Made by a program: the position numbers and the translations under genes. A model generated the notes under the pieces. It saw nothing but the letters and a program-made list of their open reading frames with translations. It made no database searches and was not told the DNA's origin. Positions 14,905-24,299 of a DNA stretch of 64,000 bases are shown here, piece after piece (the stretch's first letter is position 1; each line of letters starts with the position of its first letter). This DNA comes from Xanthobacteraceae bacterium (GTDB lineage Bacteria > Pseudomonadota > Alphaproteobacteria > Rhizobiales > Xanthobacteraceae), in the NCBI GenBank assembly GCA_019745775.1, contig JAIESR010000052.1:16814-80813 (forward strand). The letters are read 5' to 3'.

Positions 14905-16992
14905 TCAGCGTGCGCGGCCCACCGCGATCACCAGATTGCCATACGCGTCGACCTCGCAGCGGTCGCCGGGCAGCAGCACCGTGGTCGAGGCGTGCTCCTC
15001 GATCAGCGCCGGGCCTGCGATCCTGTTGCCGGCGAGCAATTCGGCACGGCGATAAGTCGGCGCCAGCCGGAAGCTGCCGCCGACATAGACCCGCCGCTTG
15101 CCAGTGAACGCCGCCTTCGGCGGCGCGGCAGAGCCGCGCTTGATCTTGCCCGGCGCCGGTTTCTTCATCAGCCCGGTCACGGTCGCACGCAGGCTGACGA
15201 TCTCGGCGTTCTCCTGCGGCGCCGAGGTGCCGTAGCGAAGCTCGTGCATCTCGTCGAACAGCCGCTTGATCGCCTTGCGGTCGCGGCGCTTGAACACGGC
15301 GTCGGGCAGATCGACCGTGACCGCGTGCTCCTGGCCCTGGTAGCGCATGTCGGCCGCGCGCTTCACGACGACCTTGTGCGGCTTGACCGAGGTGCTGGCG
15401 ATCGCGTCGCGGCCCTGCGCCTCCAGCTCCTGGTAGATCTTCTCGATGCGCTCGAACGGCGCCTCGTCGAGCCGCATAAGGGCGGTGCGCACGAAATCGT
15501 AGCGCAGGTCGGAGAACAGCATGCCGAACGCCGAGAACACGCCCGGCGCCATCGGGATGATCACCTTGCGGATGCCGATCTCACGCGCGACCTGCACCGC
15601 CTGTAAGGGCCCCGCCCCACCATAGGCGACCATCGCGAAATCGCCGGCATCGAGGCCGCGCTCGGTCGTGACACCCTTCACCGCGTAGGACATCGCGGTG
15701 GCGGCGATTCGTAGAATTCCGTCCGCCGCCGCGGTGACATCGAGGCCGAGCGGCTTGGCGATCGTGCCGATCGCGCGTTCGGCGGCGGCGACGTCGAGCG
15801 GCATCTCGCCGCCGAGGAAACGGTCGGCGCCCAGGCGCCCGAGCACGAGGTTGGCGTCGGTGACGGTCGGCTCGGTGCCGCCGAGCCCGTAGCAGGCGGG
15901 ACCGGGCGATGCGCCGGCACTCTGCGGCCCGACGCGCAGGCCGCCGTGGTCGACGCGCGCGATCGAACCGCCGCCGGTGCCGACCTCGAAGATGTCCATC
16001 ATGGCGATCTGCACCGGCAGGGCCTTGTCGTAGCCGCCGATCAGCGCCTTCGACGTCGTCAGCGCCTCGCCCTTGTAGATGACGCCGGCCTTGGCCGTGG
16101 TGCCACCCATGTCGAAGGCGATTGCGTTCTCGATGCCGAGCGTGTGGCACAGCGCCTGCGTGCCGATCACGCCGGCGGCCGGCCCGGACTCCAGCATGCG
16201 GATGCACTGGTTTTGCGCCTGCGCCGCGTCGTAGAGCCCGCCGGTCGACTGCACGATCAGGAACGAGCCACCGAACCCTTCGCTGCGGATGTGCTCGTCG
16301 ATTTCGCCGACATAGCGGCGCACCTTCGGCCCGATATAGGCGTTGGCGACGACTGTCGAGCAGCGTTCGAACTCGCGGTACTCCTGGCTTAACTCATGCG
16401 AGGCGGAGACAAACATGCCGGGATGGTTTTTCTCCAAGATCGCCTTGGCGCGCGCCTCGTGCGCGGGGCTGGCGTAGCAGTTGATGAACAGGATCGCGGT
16501 CGCTTCGATGCCGCGCCGTTCGAGCTCCGCGCCGAGCGCCGCGATCTCCGCCTCATCGAGCGGCTTCTCGACCTCGCCGTCGGAAAGCACGCGCTCCTTG
16601 ACCTCGAAGCGCAACGCCCGCTCGACCAGTGGCGCGTGTTTCTGGAAGAAAAGGTTGTACGCGTCGGGCCGGTTGATGCGCCCGATTTCGTAGACGTCGC
16701 GGAACCCTTCGGTGATCAACAGCGCCGTCCTGGCACCGGCGCGCTCGAGGATCGCGTTGATCGCCACCGTCGAGCCGTGCAGGAAAAGGCCGGCTGAGCG
16801 ATAGTCGCTGCCGGCCTTCTCGACGCCGCGGTTGATGCCGTCGACCAGGCGCTGCGGCGTCGACAACGCTTTGCCGAAGGTCAGCGCGCCGGTCTTGTCG
16901 TCGAACACCGCGATGTCGGTGAAGGTGCCGCCGATATCGGCGGCGAGACGCATCTTGGCGTGCGCCCTGGTACGCGGCTTCGTTTTCGGCAC
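14905..16992 (-). CDS. Hydantoinase/oxoprolinase A-subunit family protein
   Basis: The 695-residue protein has the ASKHA-fold nucleotide-binding motif [18 protein letters not shown] near residue 15. It then has [33 protein letters not shown] near 295 and [20 protein letters not shown] near 345, all typical of N-methylhydantoinase A / 5-oxoprolinase A. The family hydrolyses cyclic amides using ATP together with a B subunit, or acts in acetone/acetophenone carboxylases. No B subunit is adjacent; the nearest gene is a divergent Bug receptor. The start is a GTG at 16990-16992; an internal ATG at 16951-16953 is possible. Confidence 0.88.
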   Translation of the reverse strand: MPKTKPRTRAHAKMRLAADIGGTFTDIAVFDDKTGALTFGKALSTPQRLVDGINRGVEKAGSDYRSAGLFLHGSTVAINAILERAGARTALLITEGFRDVYEIGRINRPDAYNLFFQKHAPLVERALRFEVKERVLSDGEVEKPLDEAEIAALGAELERRGIEATAILFINCYASPAHEARAKAILEKNHPGMFVSASHELSQEYREFERCSTVVANAYIGPKVRRYVGEIDEHIRSEGFGGSFLIVQSTGGLYDAAQAQNQCIRMLESGPAAGVIGTQALCHTLGIENAIAFDMGGTTAKAGVIYKGEALTTSKALIGGYDKALPVQIAMMDIFEVGTGGGSIARVDHGGLRVGPQSAGASPGPACYGLGGTEPTVTDANLVLGRLGADRFLGGEMPLDVAAAERAIGTIAKPLGLDVTAAADGILRIAATAMSYAVKGVTTERGLDAGDFAMVAYGGAGPLQAVQVAREIGIRKVIIPMAPGVFSAFGMLFSDLRYDFVRTALMRLDEAPFERIEKIYQELEAQGRDAIASTSVKPHKVVVKRAADMRYQGQEHAVTVDLPDAVFKRRDRKAIKRLFDEMHELRYGTSAPQENAEIVSLRATVTGLMKKPAPGKIKRGSAAPPKAAFTGKRRVYVGGSFRLAPTYRRAELLAGNRIAGPALIEEHASTTVLLPGDRCEVDAYGNLVIAVGRAR

Positions 16993-17161
16993 CCCGTCGA
17001 CCCCTGCTTTTGGTGGCCGGGATTATCGGCACTTTGCCAGTCACGTCCAGTCCTCATGGATCGTGGAGCAGCCACCGATTTCGCCAGGCCCGCGCGCGAC
17101 GGAGCGTCGGCTTGACAATCGCATCGCCCTCACTGTTGCTTTGTCGCCTGGAGAATTGCCG

Positions 17162-18142
17162 ATGCCCATCTCACGCGTGATCACCGGCCTTGTCGCTGCG
17201 CTGGCCGTCGCCGGTTCGGCCGGTCATGCCGCGGCACAGGCCTGGCCGACCGCAAAGCCGATCACGATCGTGGTGCCGGTCCCGCCAGGACCCGCGGTCG
17301 ACTTCATCGCGCGCATGGTCGCCGAAAAGCTGCGGCAATCGCTCGGCCAAACGGTCGTGGTGGAGAACCGCAGCGGCGCCAGCGGCGCGATCGCCTCCAC
17401 CATGGTCGCGCGCGCGGCGCCCGACGGCTACACGCTGATCGCCGCGACCTCGGGCACGCATGTGAGCCCGGTTCATCTGATAAAGAACCTGCCCTACGAC
17501 CCGATCAAGGACTTCACGCCGATCATGGCGGCGGCCGAGCCGGTCACCGGGCTCGTCGTCAACTCCGCGCTTCCCGTCAAATCCGTGCCGGAGCTGATCG
17601 CCTATGCCAAGACCAACCCGGGCAAGCTGACCTACGGCAGCTCCGGCGTCGGATCGGTGTTCCACGTGATGGGCGAACTGCTCAATCACAGCGCCGGCAT
17701 CGAGACGCGGCATGTTCCCTATCGCGGGGTCGCGCTCGCCATGCAGGACGTGATCGCCGGGCATATCCCAATGATGTTCGTCTCGGTATCGAGCGCGGCC
17801 GGCGCGTTGCAGGACGGCAAGGCGCGGCTGCTCGCCGTGCTCGAGCCGCAACGCTACGCGAAGATGCCCGATGTCCCTTCGATGAGCGAATTCATTCCGA
17901 CGTTCCGCAAGCCATCGACCTGGTTCGGCTTCCTCGGCCCCGCCAACATGCCGCCAGAACTGGTCGGACGGCTCAATGCCGAGATGGTCAAGGCCATCAC
18001 CGCGCCGGATGCGCGCGCCAAGCTCGAAGGCTCCGATCTTGCGATCATCGCCGGCACGCCGGAGCAGTTCGCGAAGCTGCTCAAGGACGACATCGAAAAC
18101 TTCGGCGCCACCGTCAAAGCGGCGGGCATCACGCCGCAGTGA
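17162..18142 (+). CDS. Bug/TctC-type periplasmic solute-binding protein
   Basis: The 326-residue protein has a signal peptide (MPISRVITGLVAALAVAGSA, cleavage near HAAAQAWP). The classical Bug sequence pattern follows: ITIVVPVPPGPAVDFIARMV, VVVENRSGASGAIASTMVAR and DFTPIMAAAEP. It has no cysteines. It should bind a carboxylate-containing solute in the periplasm. It is divergent from the orphan HyuA gene, which suggests that both handle the same cyclic amide or carboxylic acid. No membrane transporter genes accompany it. Confidence 0.9.
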   Translation: MPISRVITGLVAALAVAGSAGHAAAQAWPTAKPITIVVPVPPGPAVDFIARMVAEKLRQSLGQTVVVENRSGASGAIASTMVARAAPDGYTLIAATSGTHVSPVHLIKNLPYDPIKDFTPIMAAAEPVTGLVVNSALPVKSVPELIAYAKTNPGKLTYGSSGVGSVFHVMGELLNHSAGIETRHVPYRGVALAMQDVIAGHIPMMFVSVSSAAGALQDGKARLLAVLEPQRYAKMPDVPSMSEFIPTFRKPSTWFGFLGPANMPPELVGRLNAEMVKAITAPDARAKLEGSDLAIIAGTPEQFAKLLKDDIENFGATVKAAGITPQ

Positions 18143-18175
18143 ATCCGTCGACTTCGTTTCCGACCTCTTGATAGT

Positions 18176-18251
18176 CATGGCCGGGCTTGTCCCGGCCATC
18201 CACGTCTTCCCTAAGCTCAAGACGTGGATGCCCGGCACAAGGCCGGGCATG
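18176..18251. repeat. Long inverted repeat, family D (CATGGCCGGG type)
   Basis: Two 33-bp arms (18176-18208 and 18219-18251) form a hairpin with matched changes in the CCCGGC parts. It lies between the convergent Bug receptor and LysR genes and could end transcription in both directions. This type of repeat is common between genes in Bradyrhizobium-like genomes (established knowledge, not tested here). Confidence 0.8.
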
Positions 18252-18285
18252 ACGAACGAGAGAGCGCTGCCAAGCGATCAGAACG

Positions 18286-19176
18286 CTAATCGCTGCCGCG
18301 GATCGCCGAGACGAATTGCCGGGCGACCCCGTTCAACGGCGCAAGGTGGCCATAGCGGATTTCGAGCGCCGGCACATCGGTGGCGAGCTTGAGCGGCACC
18401 AGCAATCCGGCCGCGATCTCACCGCGCACGGTGCGCGCCGGTACGCAAGCGATGCCGGCGCCGTGGCGGACCATTTCCTTGACCGCCATGGCGTCCTGAA
18501 GCTCCATCGCGATCTCGTAGGTCTCGATACCGATCTGGCGAAGCGCTGCGTCGGTCAGCTCGAAAAAGCGCGAGCCCCGCAGGCCGGTGACAAAGGGATG
18601 GCGCGCGATCTCTTCCGACGAGACGCGCTTGCGGGCGGCGAGCGGATGTCGCGGCGAAACCACCAGCAGCCGCGGCTCATGCGCCAGCACCTCGGACCGC
18701 ATGCCCTCGATCGGACCGGCGGAGAGAAAGAATCCGACCACGACCTCGCGTTCGCGGATCAGGGAAATCACGTCCTCGATGGTGCCCGTCCGGGTGACGA
18801 TCCTGGCCTTCGGGTGCCGCTTCGCGAACGCCACCAGCCATTCCGAATAGCGGTCGGCGACGAGATCGCGGTGCACGGCGATCGCGATCTCGCGGGCGCC
18901 GGCCTTGCGCAGATCGTCGAGCGCGTGGGTCGCCTCCTCGGAACGCCGCAGCAGGTCGACCGCAAACGTATAAAGCGCCTCGCCGGCCTTGGTCAGCTTC
19001 GGGCGGCTGCCGCGCTGGCGGAGAAAAAGCGGCTGGCCGACCTGGGATTCGAGCGCGCGGATGTGCGCCCCGACCGAGGGCTGGGCGATGCCAAGTTCGG
19101 TCGCTGCGGCATTGAAGCCGCCGCGATCGACGACGCTTTTGAACACCGAAAGGCGGCGCGGGCTGGCGGAGATCAT
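18286..19176 (-). CDS. LysR family transcriptional regulator
   Basis: The 296-residue protein has an N-terminal winged HTH (FNAAATELGIAQPSVGAHIR, about residues 21-40) and a LysR-type periplasmic-binding-like effector domain (VVGFFLSAGPIEGMRSEVLA, HPFVTGLRGSRFFELTD). It is divergent from the hyuA-hyuB operon. A perfect palindrome sits 12 bases upstream of its own start, the classic LysR arrangement for self-repression and inducer-dependent activation of the divergent operon. The inducer is probably the operon's substrate. Confidence 0.93.
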   Translation of the reverse strand: MISASPRRLSVFKSVVDRGGFNAAATELGIAQPSVGAHIRALESQVGQPLFLRQRGSRPKLTKAGEALYTFAVDLLRRSEEATHALDDLRKAGAREIAIAVHRDLVADRYSEWLVAFAKRHPKARIVTRTGTIEDVISLIREREVVVGFFLSAGPIEGMRSEVLAHEPRLLVVSPRHPLAARKRVSSEEIARHPFVTGLRGSRFFELTDAALRQIGIETYEIAMELQDAMAVKEMVRHGAGIACVPARTVRGEIAAGLLVPLKLATDVPALEIRYGHLAPLNGVARQFVSAIRGSD

Positions 19177-19188
19177 CGGAACCGGTAG

Positions 19189-19208
19189 TTGTAGCCATAT
19201 GGCTACAA
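19189..19208. promoter_or_regulatory. Perfect 20-bp palindrome, candidate LysR operator
   Basis: TTGTAGCCAT and ATGGCTACAA form an uninterrupted dyad in the 118-bp gap between lysR and hyuA. A further GTAGC half-site follows at about 19213. Position and symmetry fit a LysR recognition site (T-N11-A type). Confidence 0.65.
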
Positions 19209-19294
19209 GTATGTAGCTTCAAATCCCGTTGCTTGCCTAGCCCCGGAAAACGCATGGTGCACGTGATCAACGTCTTGTGAGGGGAAACGCGCGC

Positions 19295-21331
19295 GTGCTT
19301 GTCGTCGCCATCGACATCGGGGGTACTTTCACCGACCTGCTCGGCTTCGATTCCAAGGCCGGTAAGTTCGTCCAGGCCAAGAGCCTCACCACCCCGGCCC
19401 AGCTGGTGCAGGGGATCATCGACTGCCTGCGCAAGAGCGGCATCGAAGCGTCCGCGATTGATGAGCTGATCCACGGCTCGACCATCGCCATCAACACGCT
19501 GATCGAGCGCAAGGGCGCGAAGACCGGGCTGATCGTCACGCGCGGCACCCGCGACGTTTACATCATCGGCCGCGGCAACCGCCCCGAGGCCTACAATCTC
19601 CTGTTCCACCGCCACCGACCGCTGGTGCCGCGCCGTTCGACGCGCGAGGTCGACGAGCGCGTGCTCGCCACCGGCGAAACCAACGAGCCACTGCGCCGCG
19701 CCAGCGTCGAGGACGCCTGCCAGGCGCTGAAGGACGAAGGCGTCGAGGCGGTCGCGGTATGCTTCCTGCACTCCTATCTCGATCCGAGCCACGAGCAGCA
19801 GGCGGGCGAGATGATCCGCAAGGCGATGCCGGACGCCTATCTCTCGCTGTCGCACGATATCCTGCGGGAGTATCGCGAGTTCGAGCGGATGTCGACGACG
19901 GTGGTCAACGCCTATATCGGCCCGAAGGTCGGCGGCTATGTGAAGAGCCTGAAGTCCAGCCTCGGCGGCATCGGCTTCGACGGAAACCTTTCCATCATGC
20001 GCTCGAACGGCGGCGTGATGACGCCGGAGGTCGCCACGGAGCGGCCGGTGGCGATGATGGAGTCGGGCCCGGTGGGCGGCATCATTGCGTCGGCGCAGGT
20101 TGGCAAGGCGCTCGGCTACGACAACGTGATCTCGTTCGACATGGGCGGCACGACCGCCAAGGCGAGCCTGGTCAAGGACGGCGAGCCGACGCTCGCGCCC
20201 GGCTACTATGTCGGCGGCTATGCGTCGGGCCATCCGGTGATGCTGCCGATGATCGACGTCGTCGAGGTCGGCGCCGGCGGCGGCTCGATCGCCTGGATCG
20301 ACGACATCGGCGCGCTCAAGGTCGGCCCGCAGAGCGCGGGCGCCGATCCGGGTCCGATCTGCTACCGCGGGGGCGGCACCGAGCCGACCATCACCGACGC
20401 GAATGTCGTGCTTGGTCGGCTCGATCCCGACAACTTCCTGGGCGGCCAGATGAAGCTCGATGCCGATGCGGCCGCGCGCGGCATCGCCGAGAAGATCGCA
20501 AAGCCGCTCAAGATCGATACGATCGCGGCGGCGCAGGCGATCGTCGAGATCGCGATCTCGAAGATGTCGCTCGCGGTGCGCGAGGTGTCGGTGCAGAAGG
20601 GCTTCGACCCGCGCGACTTCGCGCTGGTGGCGTCGGGCGGCGCCGGCGCGCTGCACGTGATGGCGATCGCGCGCGAGCTGCACATCCCGACCGTGATCGT
20701 GCCGCAGTTCCCCTCGCACTTCTCGGCGCTCGGCATGCTCGCGGCCGACGAACGTCACGACTTCATCCGCACGTACTACTCGGACCTCGCGACGCTCGAT
20801 TTCGGCGAGCTTCTGAAGGTTTACGAGGAGATGCGCGACGGCGCCCGCGGAAGCCTTCGCAACACCAAGAATTCCGAGGAGCGGGTCCAGCTCGACCTGC
20901 GCTATGTCGGGCAGGACTTCACGCTGTCGGTGCCGGTTTCGGTCAAGGACATCCGCAAGGGCGACCGCAAGGCGATCCGCACCGCCTTCGACAAGCTCTA
21001 TGAGCACCGCTACGCGCATTCGTCGCCCGAGGACCCGGTCGAGATGGTCAACATGCGGCTCTCGGTGATCGGCAAGCGGCCGGCGCTGAAATTCCCAAAG
21101 CTCGCCAAGGGCCGCGCCAACGCGATCACGCATCGCCGCGACGTCTATTTCGCCGATCCGACGAAAGCGGTGCGCTGCCCGGTCTATCAGCGCGAGAAGC
21201 TCACGGCCGCTACCAAGATCGTCGGGCCGGCGCTGGTGCAGGAGCACGGCACCACGACGGTCCTGTTCCAGAAGGATGCGTGCGTGGTGGCGCCGTCCGG
21301 TGAGTTGATCATCAAGGTGGGAGGCGCGTGA
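19295..21331 (+). CDS. Hydantoinase/oxoprolinase A-subunit family protein
   Basis: The 678-residue paralogue of the HyuA at 14905-16992 starts [20 protein letters not shown] from a GTG at 19295-19297 with AGGGGA nine bases upstream; a GTG at 19277 lacks an RBS. It carries [34 protein letters not shown] near residue 287 and VGAGGGSIAWIDDIGALKVG. Unlike the other HyuA it is followed by a B subunit, so the pair probably forms an ATP-dependent hydantoinase/oxoprolinase or a related carboxylase. It is the first gene of a LysR-controlled operon. Confidence 0.9.
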   Translation: MLVVAIDIGGTFTDLLGFDSKAGKFVQAKSLTTPAQLVQGIIDCLRKSGIEASAIDELIHGSTIAINTLIERKGAKTGLIVTRGTRDVYIIGRGNRPEAYNLLFHRHRPLVPRRSTREVDERVLATGETNEPLRRASVEDACQALKDEGVEAVAVCFLHSYLDPSHEQQAGEMIRKAMPDAYLSLSHDILREYREFERMSTTVVNAYIGPKVGGYVKSLKSSLGGIGFDGNLSIMRSNGGVMTPEVATERPVAMMESGPVGGIIASAQVGKALGYDNVISFDMGGTTAKASLVKDGEPTLAPGYYVGGYASGHPVMLPMIDVVEVGAGGGSIAWIDDIGALKVGPQSAGADPGPICYRGGGTEPTITDANVVLGRLDPDNFLGGQMKLDADAAARGIAEKIAKPLKIDTIAAAQAIVEIAISKMSLAVREVSVQKGFDPRDFALVASGGAGALHVMAIARELHIPTVIVPQFPSHFSALGMLAADERHDFIRTYYSDLATLDFGELLKVYEEMRDGARGSLRNTKNSEERVQLDLRYVGQDFTLSVPVSVKDIRKGDRKAIRTAFDKLYEHRYAHSSPEDPVEMVNMRLSVIGKRPALKFPKLAKGRANAITHRRDVYFADPTKAVRCPVYQREKLTAATKIVGPALVQEHGTTTVLFQKDACVVAPSGELIIKVGGA

Positions 21332-21342
21332 TGATGCTTTCT

Positions 21343-21494
21343 GTAGGGTGGGCAAAGGCGCGATCCAAACGCGCCGACCGCGCCGCTCGGACAATGCAGC
21401 GCCGTGCCCACCACCAAGCACCGCAATCTTTATCGCTATTGTGGTGGGCACGCTTCGCCCCGCTGTCGCGGGGCTGCGCTTTGCCCACCCTACG
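21343..21494. repeat. GTAGGGTGGGCAAAG inverted repeat, family C copy 2
   Basis: This is the same element as 14805-14901, expanded to about 152 bp with extra GCGCC-type inner hairpins. It lies inside the operon between hyuA and hyuB and could lower expression of the downstream genes or stabilise the hyuA part of the mRNA. Confidence 0.85.
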
Positions 21495-21515
21495 ATTCAA
21501 ATGAGAGAGCACGTG

Positions 21516-23276
21516 ATGGCAAAGGCCCGCAAGCGCTCGACAAAGCGCAAGGCGCTCGATCCGGTCACGCTGGAAGTGATCCGCAACGCGCTCCCCGCGG
21601 TCGCCAACGAGATGGCGGCCGACCTCCAGCGCACGTCCTACAACATGATGATCTACGAGGTACGCGACTTCTGCACCGCGCTTATTGATCCCGATGGGAA
21701 ACTTGTCTCGCAGAACGTCGGCGGCGTGTCGCACTTCGTGGCCGATCTCGGCGTCATCATCACCGACGGCATGCAGCGCTACGGCCGCAAGGGCTTCAAG
21801 CCCGGCGACGTCATCATCACCAACCACCAGGCCGTCGCCGGCCAGCACCTGAACAACGTGGTCATCTACGCGCCCTATTTCTACAGGGGCGAGCTCCTGA
21901 TGTTCATGATGGTCCGCGCGCACTGGATCGACATCGGCGGCATGTCGACCGGCTTCGGCGCCGGCCCCACGGTGGCCGATCCATGGCTCGAAGGGCTGCA
22001 GCTCGATCAGCTCAAGATCTACGAGGGCGGCAAGCTCAACGACACGCTCTACCGCGTGCTCAAGGACAACATCCGCTTCCCGGAATCCTCGCTCGGCGAC
22101 ATGAAATCGCAGATGGCGGCCTGCCGCCTCGCCGCCAAGCGCATGGACGAGATGTTCGACAAATACGGCCGCGACACCATCCTCGACGCGATCGAGACGA
22201 TCTTCGACGAGACCGAGCGCAAGTGCCGCAACATCGTCTCGCAGCTCCCTGACGGCGTCTATGAAGCGGAGTCCGCGATCGACGACGACGGCGTGCTCAA
22301 GGGCGAGCCGGTGCCGATCAAGGTCAAGGTCACGATCAAGAAAGGCGAGATGACGATCGACCTGTCGGGCTGCTCGGCCGAGCGCAAGTCCGGCGTGAAT
22401 TCGCGCACGCTCGCGGGCGCGCGCGTCGCCTACAAGGCGCTGACCGCGCCCAACGATCCGGTCAACGAAGGCTCGTTCCGCGCGCTCAACGTGATCATTC
22501 CGGAAGGCAGCGTGATGATGGCGCGCTATCCGGCGCCGATGTCGTCGTGGAGCATCATGATCCCGATGGTGGTCGACACCATCGTCAAGGCGCTGGCGAG
22601 GCCGATGCAGGACCGTGTGCCGGCCGGGCATCACGGCCTGCTGGGCGGCGCCGTCGTGTTCTTCGGCGTGCACCCTAAGACCAAGCGCCGTTTCGTGGTG
22701 CAGAGCATCGAGGGCGGCGGCTGGGGCGGGCGTCCCTATGAGGACGGCGAGTCCGCGACCGTGTCGGTCTGCCAGGGCGACGTCCGCAACGGCTCGATCG
22801 AAGGCATCGAGCTCAAATGCCCGGTGCTGGTGGAGGGTCGCTCGCTGCGCACCGACTCCGCCGGGCCCGGCAAGCATCGCGGCGGTCTCGGCATCGACAT
22901 GCAGGTCAAGAACCTGGTCGAAGGCCGCTGGAACTTCGAGCAGACCCGCCGCAACATCTGCCCGCCCTGGGGCCTCTGGGGCGGCGGCGACGGCGACCCG
23001 AGCGCCTATCTCCTTCGCCTTCCCGGCGAGAACGATTTCAAGATGATGGTCGGCGCCCACATCCCGGTGCCGCTGCATGCCTCCGCGATCGTGCGCACCG
23101 GCGGCGGCGGCGGCTGGGGCAACCCGCGCGAGCGCGATCCCGAGCTGGTGCGGGCCGACGTCATGGAGGAACTGGTGTCACGCGATGCGGCGCGCGAGAA
23201 ATATGGCGTCGTGCTGCGCGACGACCTGACGGTGGACGTGGACGCCACCAAGCAATTGCGGAGCCAGGCGGCGTAG
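21516..23276 (+). CDS. Hydantoinase/oxoprolinase B-subunit family protein
   Basis: The 586-residue protein matches the HyuB family: LDPVTLEVIRNALPAVANEM near the N-terminus, VGGVSHFVADLGVIITDGMQ near 65, DVIITNHQAVAGQHLNNVVI near 95 and C-terminal RTGGGGGWGNPRERDPELV. It works with HyuA to open cyclic amides or in related carboxylase complexes. The ATG at 21516-21518 has GAGAG seven bases upstream; an ATG five codons earlier is also possible. It is separated from hyuA by a repeat element and is followed 18 bases later by the next gene. Confidence 0.9.
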   Translation: MAKARKRSTKRKALDPVTLEVIRNALPAVANEMAADLQRTSYNMMIYEVRDFCTALIDPDGKLVSQNVGGVSHFVADLGVIITDGMQRYGRKGFKPGDVIITNHQAVAGQHLNNVVIYAPYFYRGELLMFMMVRAHWIDIGGMSTGFGAGPTVADPWLEGLQLDQLKIYEGGKLNDTLYRVLKDNIRFPESSLGDMKSQMAACRLAAKRMDEMFDKYGRDTILDAIETIFDETERKCRNIVSQLPDGVYEAESAIDDDGVLKGEPVPIKVKVTIKKGEMTIDLSGCSAERKSGVNSRTLAGARVAYKALTAPNDPVNEGSFRALNVIIPEGSVMMARYPAPMSSWSIMIPMVVDTIVKALARPMQDRVPAGHHGLLGGAVVFFGVHPKTKRRFVVQSIEGGGWGGRPYEDGESATVSVCQGDVRNGSIEGIELKCPVLVEGRSLRTDSAGPGKHRGGLGIDMQVKNLVEGRWNFEQTRRNICPPWGLWGGGDGDPSAYLLRLPGENDFKMMVGAHIPVPLHASAIVRTGGGGGWGNPRERDPELVRADVMEELVSRDAAREKYGVVLRDDLTVDVDATKQLRSQAA

Positions 23277-23294
23277 CTCGCCGCGGGAGGAAAA

Positions 23295-24275
23295 ATGGCC
23301 AAGCTGAAACTGACGATCGCCTGCGGCGACTACGACATCGTGCGCCCTCTCAAGGAGGGCATCGTCGAGGCCGCCGGCATCGAGCTGATCTTCCTCACCG
23401 ACATGGGCCCGCGCGAGCGCCACTGGCGGCTGGCGCGCAAGCACGAGTTCGACATCTGCGAGGAAAACGTCGGCGCCTATTTCATCGCCAGGGAGCAAGG
23501 CCACGCGCTGTTGGCGATTCCGGTGTTCATGCACCGCCGCTTCCGCCACGGCTTCGTCTTCATCAACACCAATGCCGGCATCAGGGAGCCGAAGGACCTG
23601 ATCGGCAAGAAGATCGGCGGCACCAATTTCATGCCGGCCGGCAACATCTGGATGCGCGGCATCCTCGAAGAATATTACGGCCTCCCGCACCGCTCCGTGA
23701 CCTGGATCACCGAGCGCAGCGAAGATATCCCGTTCGACGCGCCGAACGGCCTCAACATCGTGATGGATACCTCGAAGCCCCTCAACGACATGCTGGTCGA
23801 CGGCGACATTCCGGCGATGATCTCGCCGTCGATCCCGACACCGTTCGTCAAGGGCGACAAGCGCGTCGCACGGCTGTTCTCCGACTACAAGCAGGTCGAG
23901 ATCGACTTCTACAAGGACACCGGCATCTTCCCGATCATGCATGTCACCACGGTGAAGCAGGAGATTACCGAGAAATATCCGTGGGTCGCGACCAACCTGG
24001 TCAAGGCGCTCGAAGAGTCGAAGCAGCTTGCCTACAAGCGCGTGGCCAACCCGCGCATGGTGCCGCTCGCCTTCGTGCGCACCGCGCTCGAGGAGCAGTG
24101 GGCGACGCTCGGCCGCGACCCCTGGGAATACGGGCTGACGCCGAAGAACCGCAAGAACCTCGAAACCATCCAGCGCTACGTGCAGCAGCAGGGTATGATC
24201 TCGAAGACCCGACCGCTGGAGGAGTTGTTCGAGGACACCGACCTCGGCGACTCCGCCGGGACGGAGGAGGTCTAG
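23295..24275 (+). CDS. 4,5-dihydroxyphthalate decarboxylase-like, SBP-fold protein
   Basis: The 326-residue protein begins MAKLKLTIACGDYDIVRPL, the hallmark of Pht5-type 4,5-dihydroxyphthalate decarboxylases, which share the periplasmic-binding-protein fold. Other shared segments are FDICEENVGAYFIAREQG, AIPVFMHRRFRHGFVFIN and IGGTNFMPAGNIWMRGIL. There is no signal peptide, so it acts in the cytoplasm, consistent with an enzyme rather than a receptor. Good RBS (GCGGGAGG). As the third gene in the hyuAB operon it may decarboxylate an aromatic diacid product. Specificity is uncertain, since many homologues are labelled only as substrate-binding proteins. Confidence 0.8.
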   Translation: MAKLKLTIACGDYDIVRPLKEGIVEAAGIELIFLTDMGPRERHWRLARKHEFDICEENVGAYFIAREQGHALLAIPVFMHRRFRHGFVFINTNAGIREPKDLIGKKIGGTNFMPAGNIWMRGILEEYYGLPHRSVTWITERSEDIPFDAPNGLNIVMDTSKPLNDMLVDGDIPAMISPSIPTPFVKGDKRVARLFSDYKQVEIDFYKDTGIFPIMHVTTVKQEITEKYPWVATNLVKALEESKQLAYKRVANPRMVPLAFVRTALEEQWATLGRDPWEYGLTPKNRKNLETIQRYVQQQGMISKTRPLEELFEDTDLGDSAGTEEV

Positions 24276-24299
24276 ACAAGCTATTGCTGCGAGTAACGC

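Noticed and set aside
18677..21451. Very long open frame on the minus strand opposite the lysR start and hyuA
   Set aside because: It is antisense to clearly coding genes. Its translation is Arg/Asp/His-rich, as expected when a high-GC gene is read on the opposite strand, and no domain is recognised.
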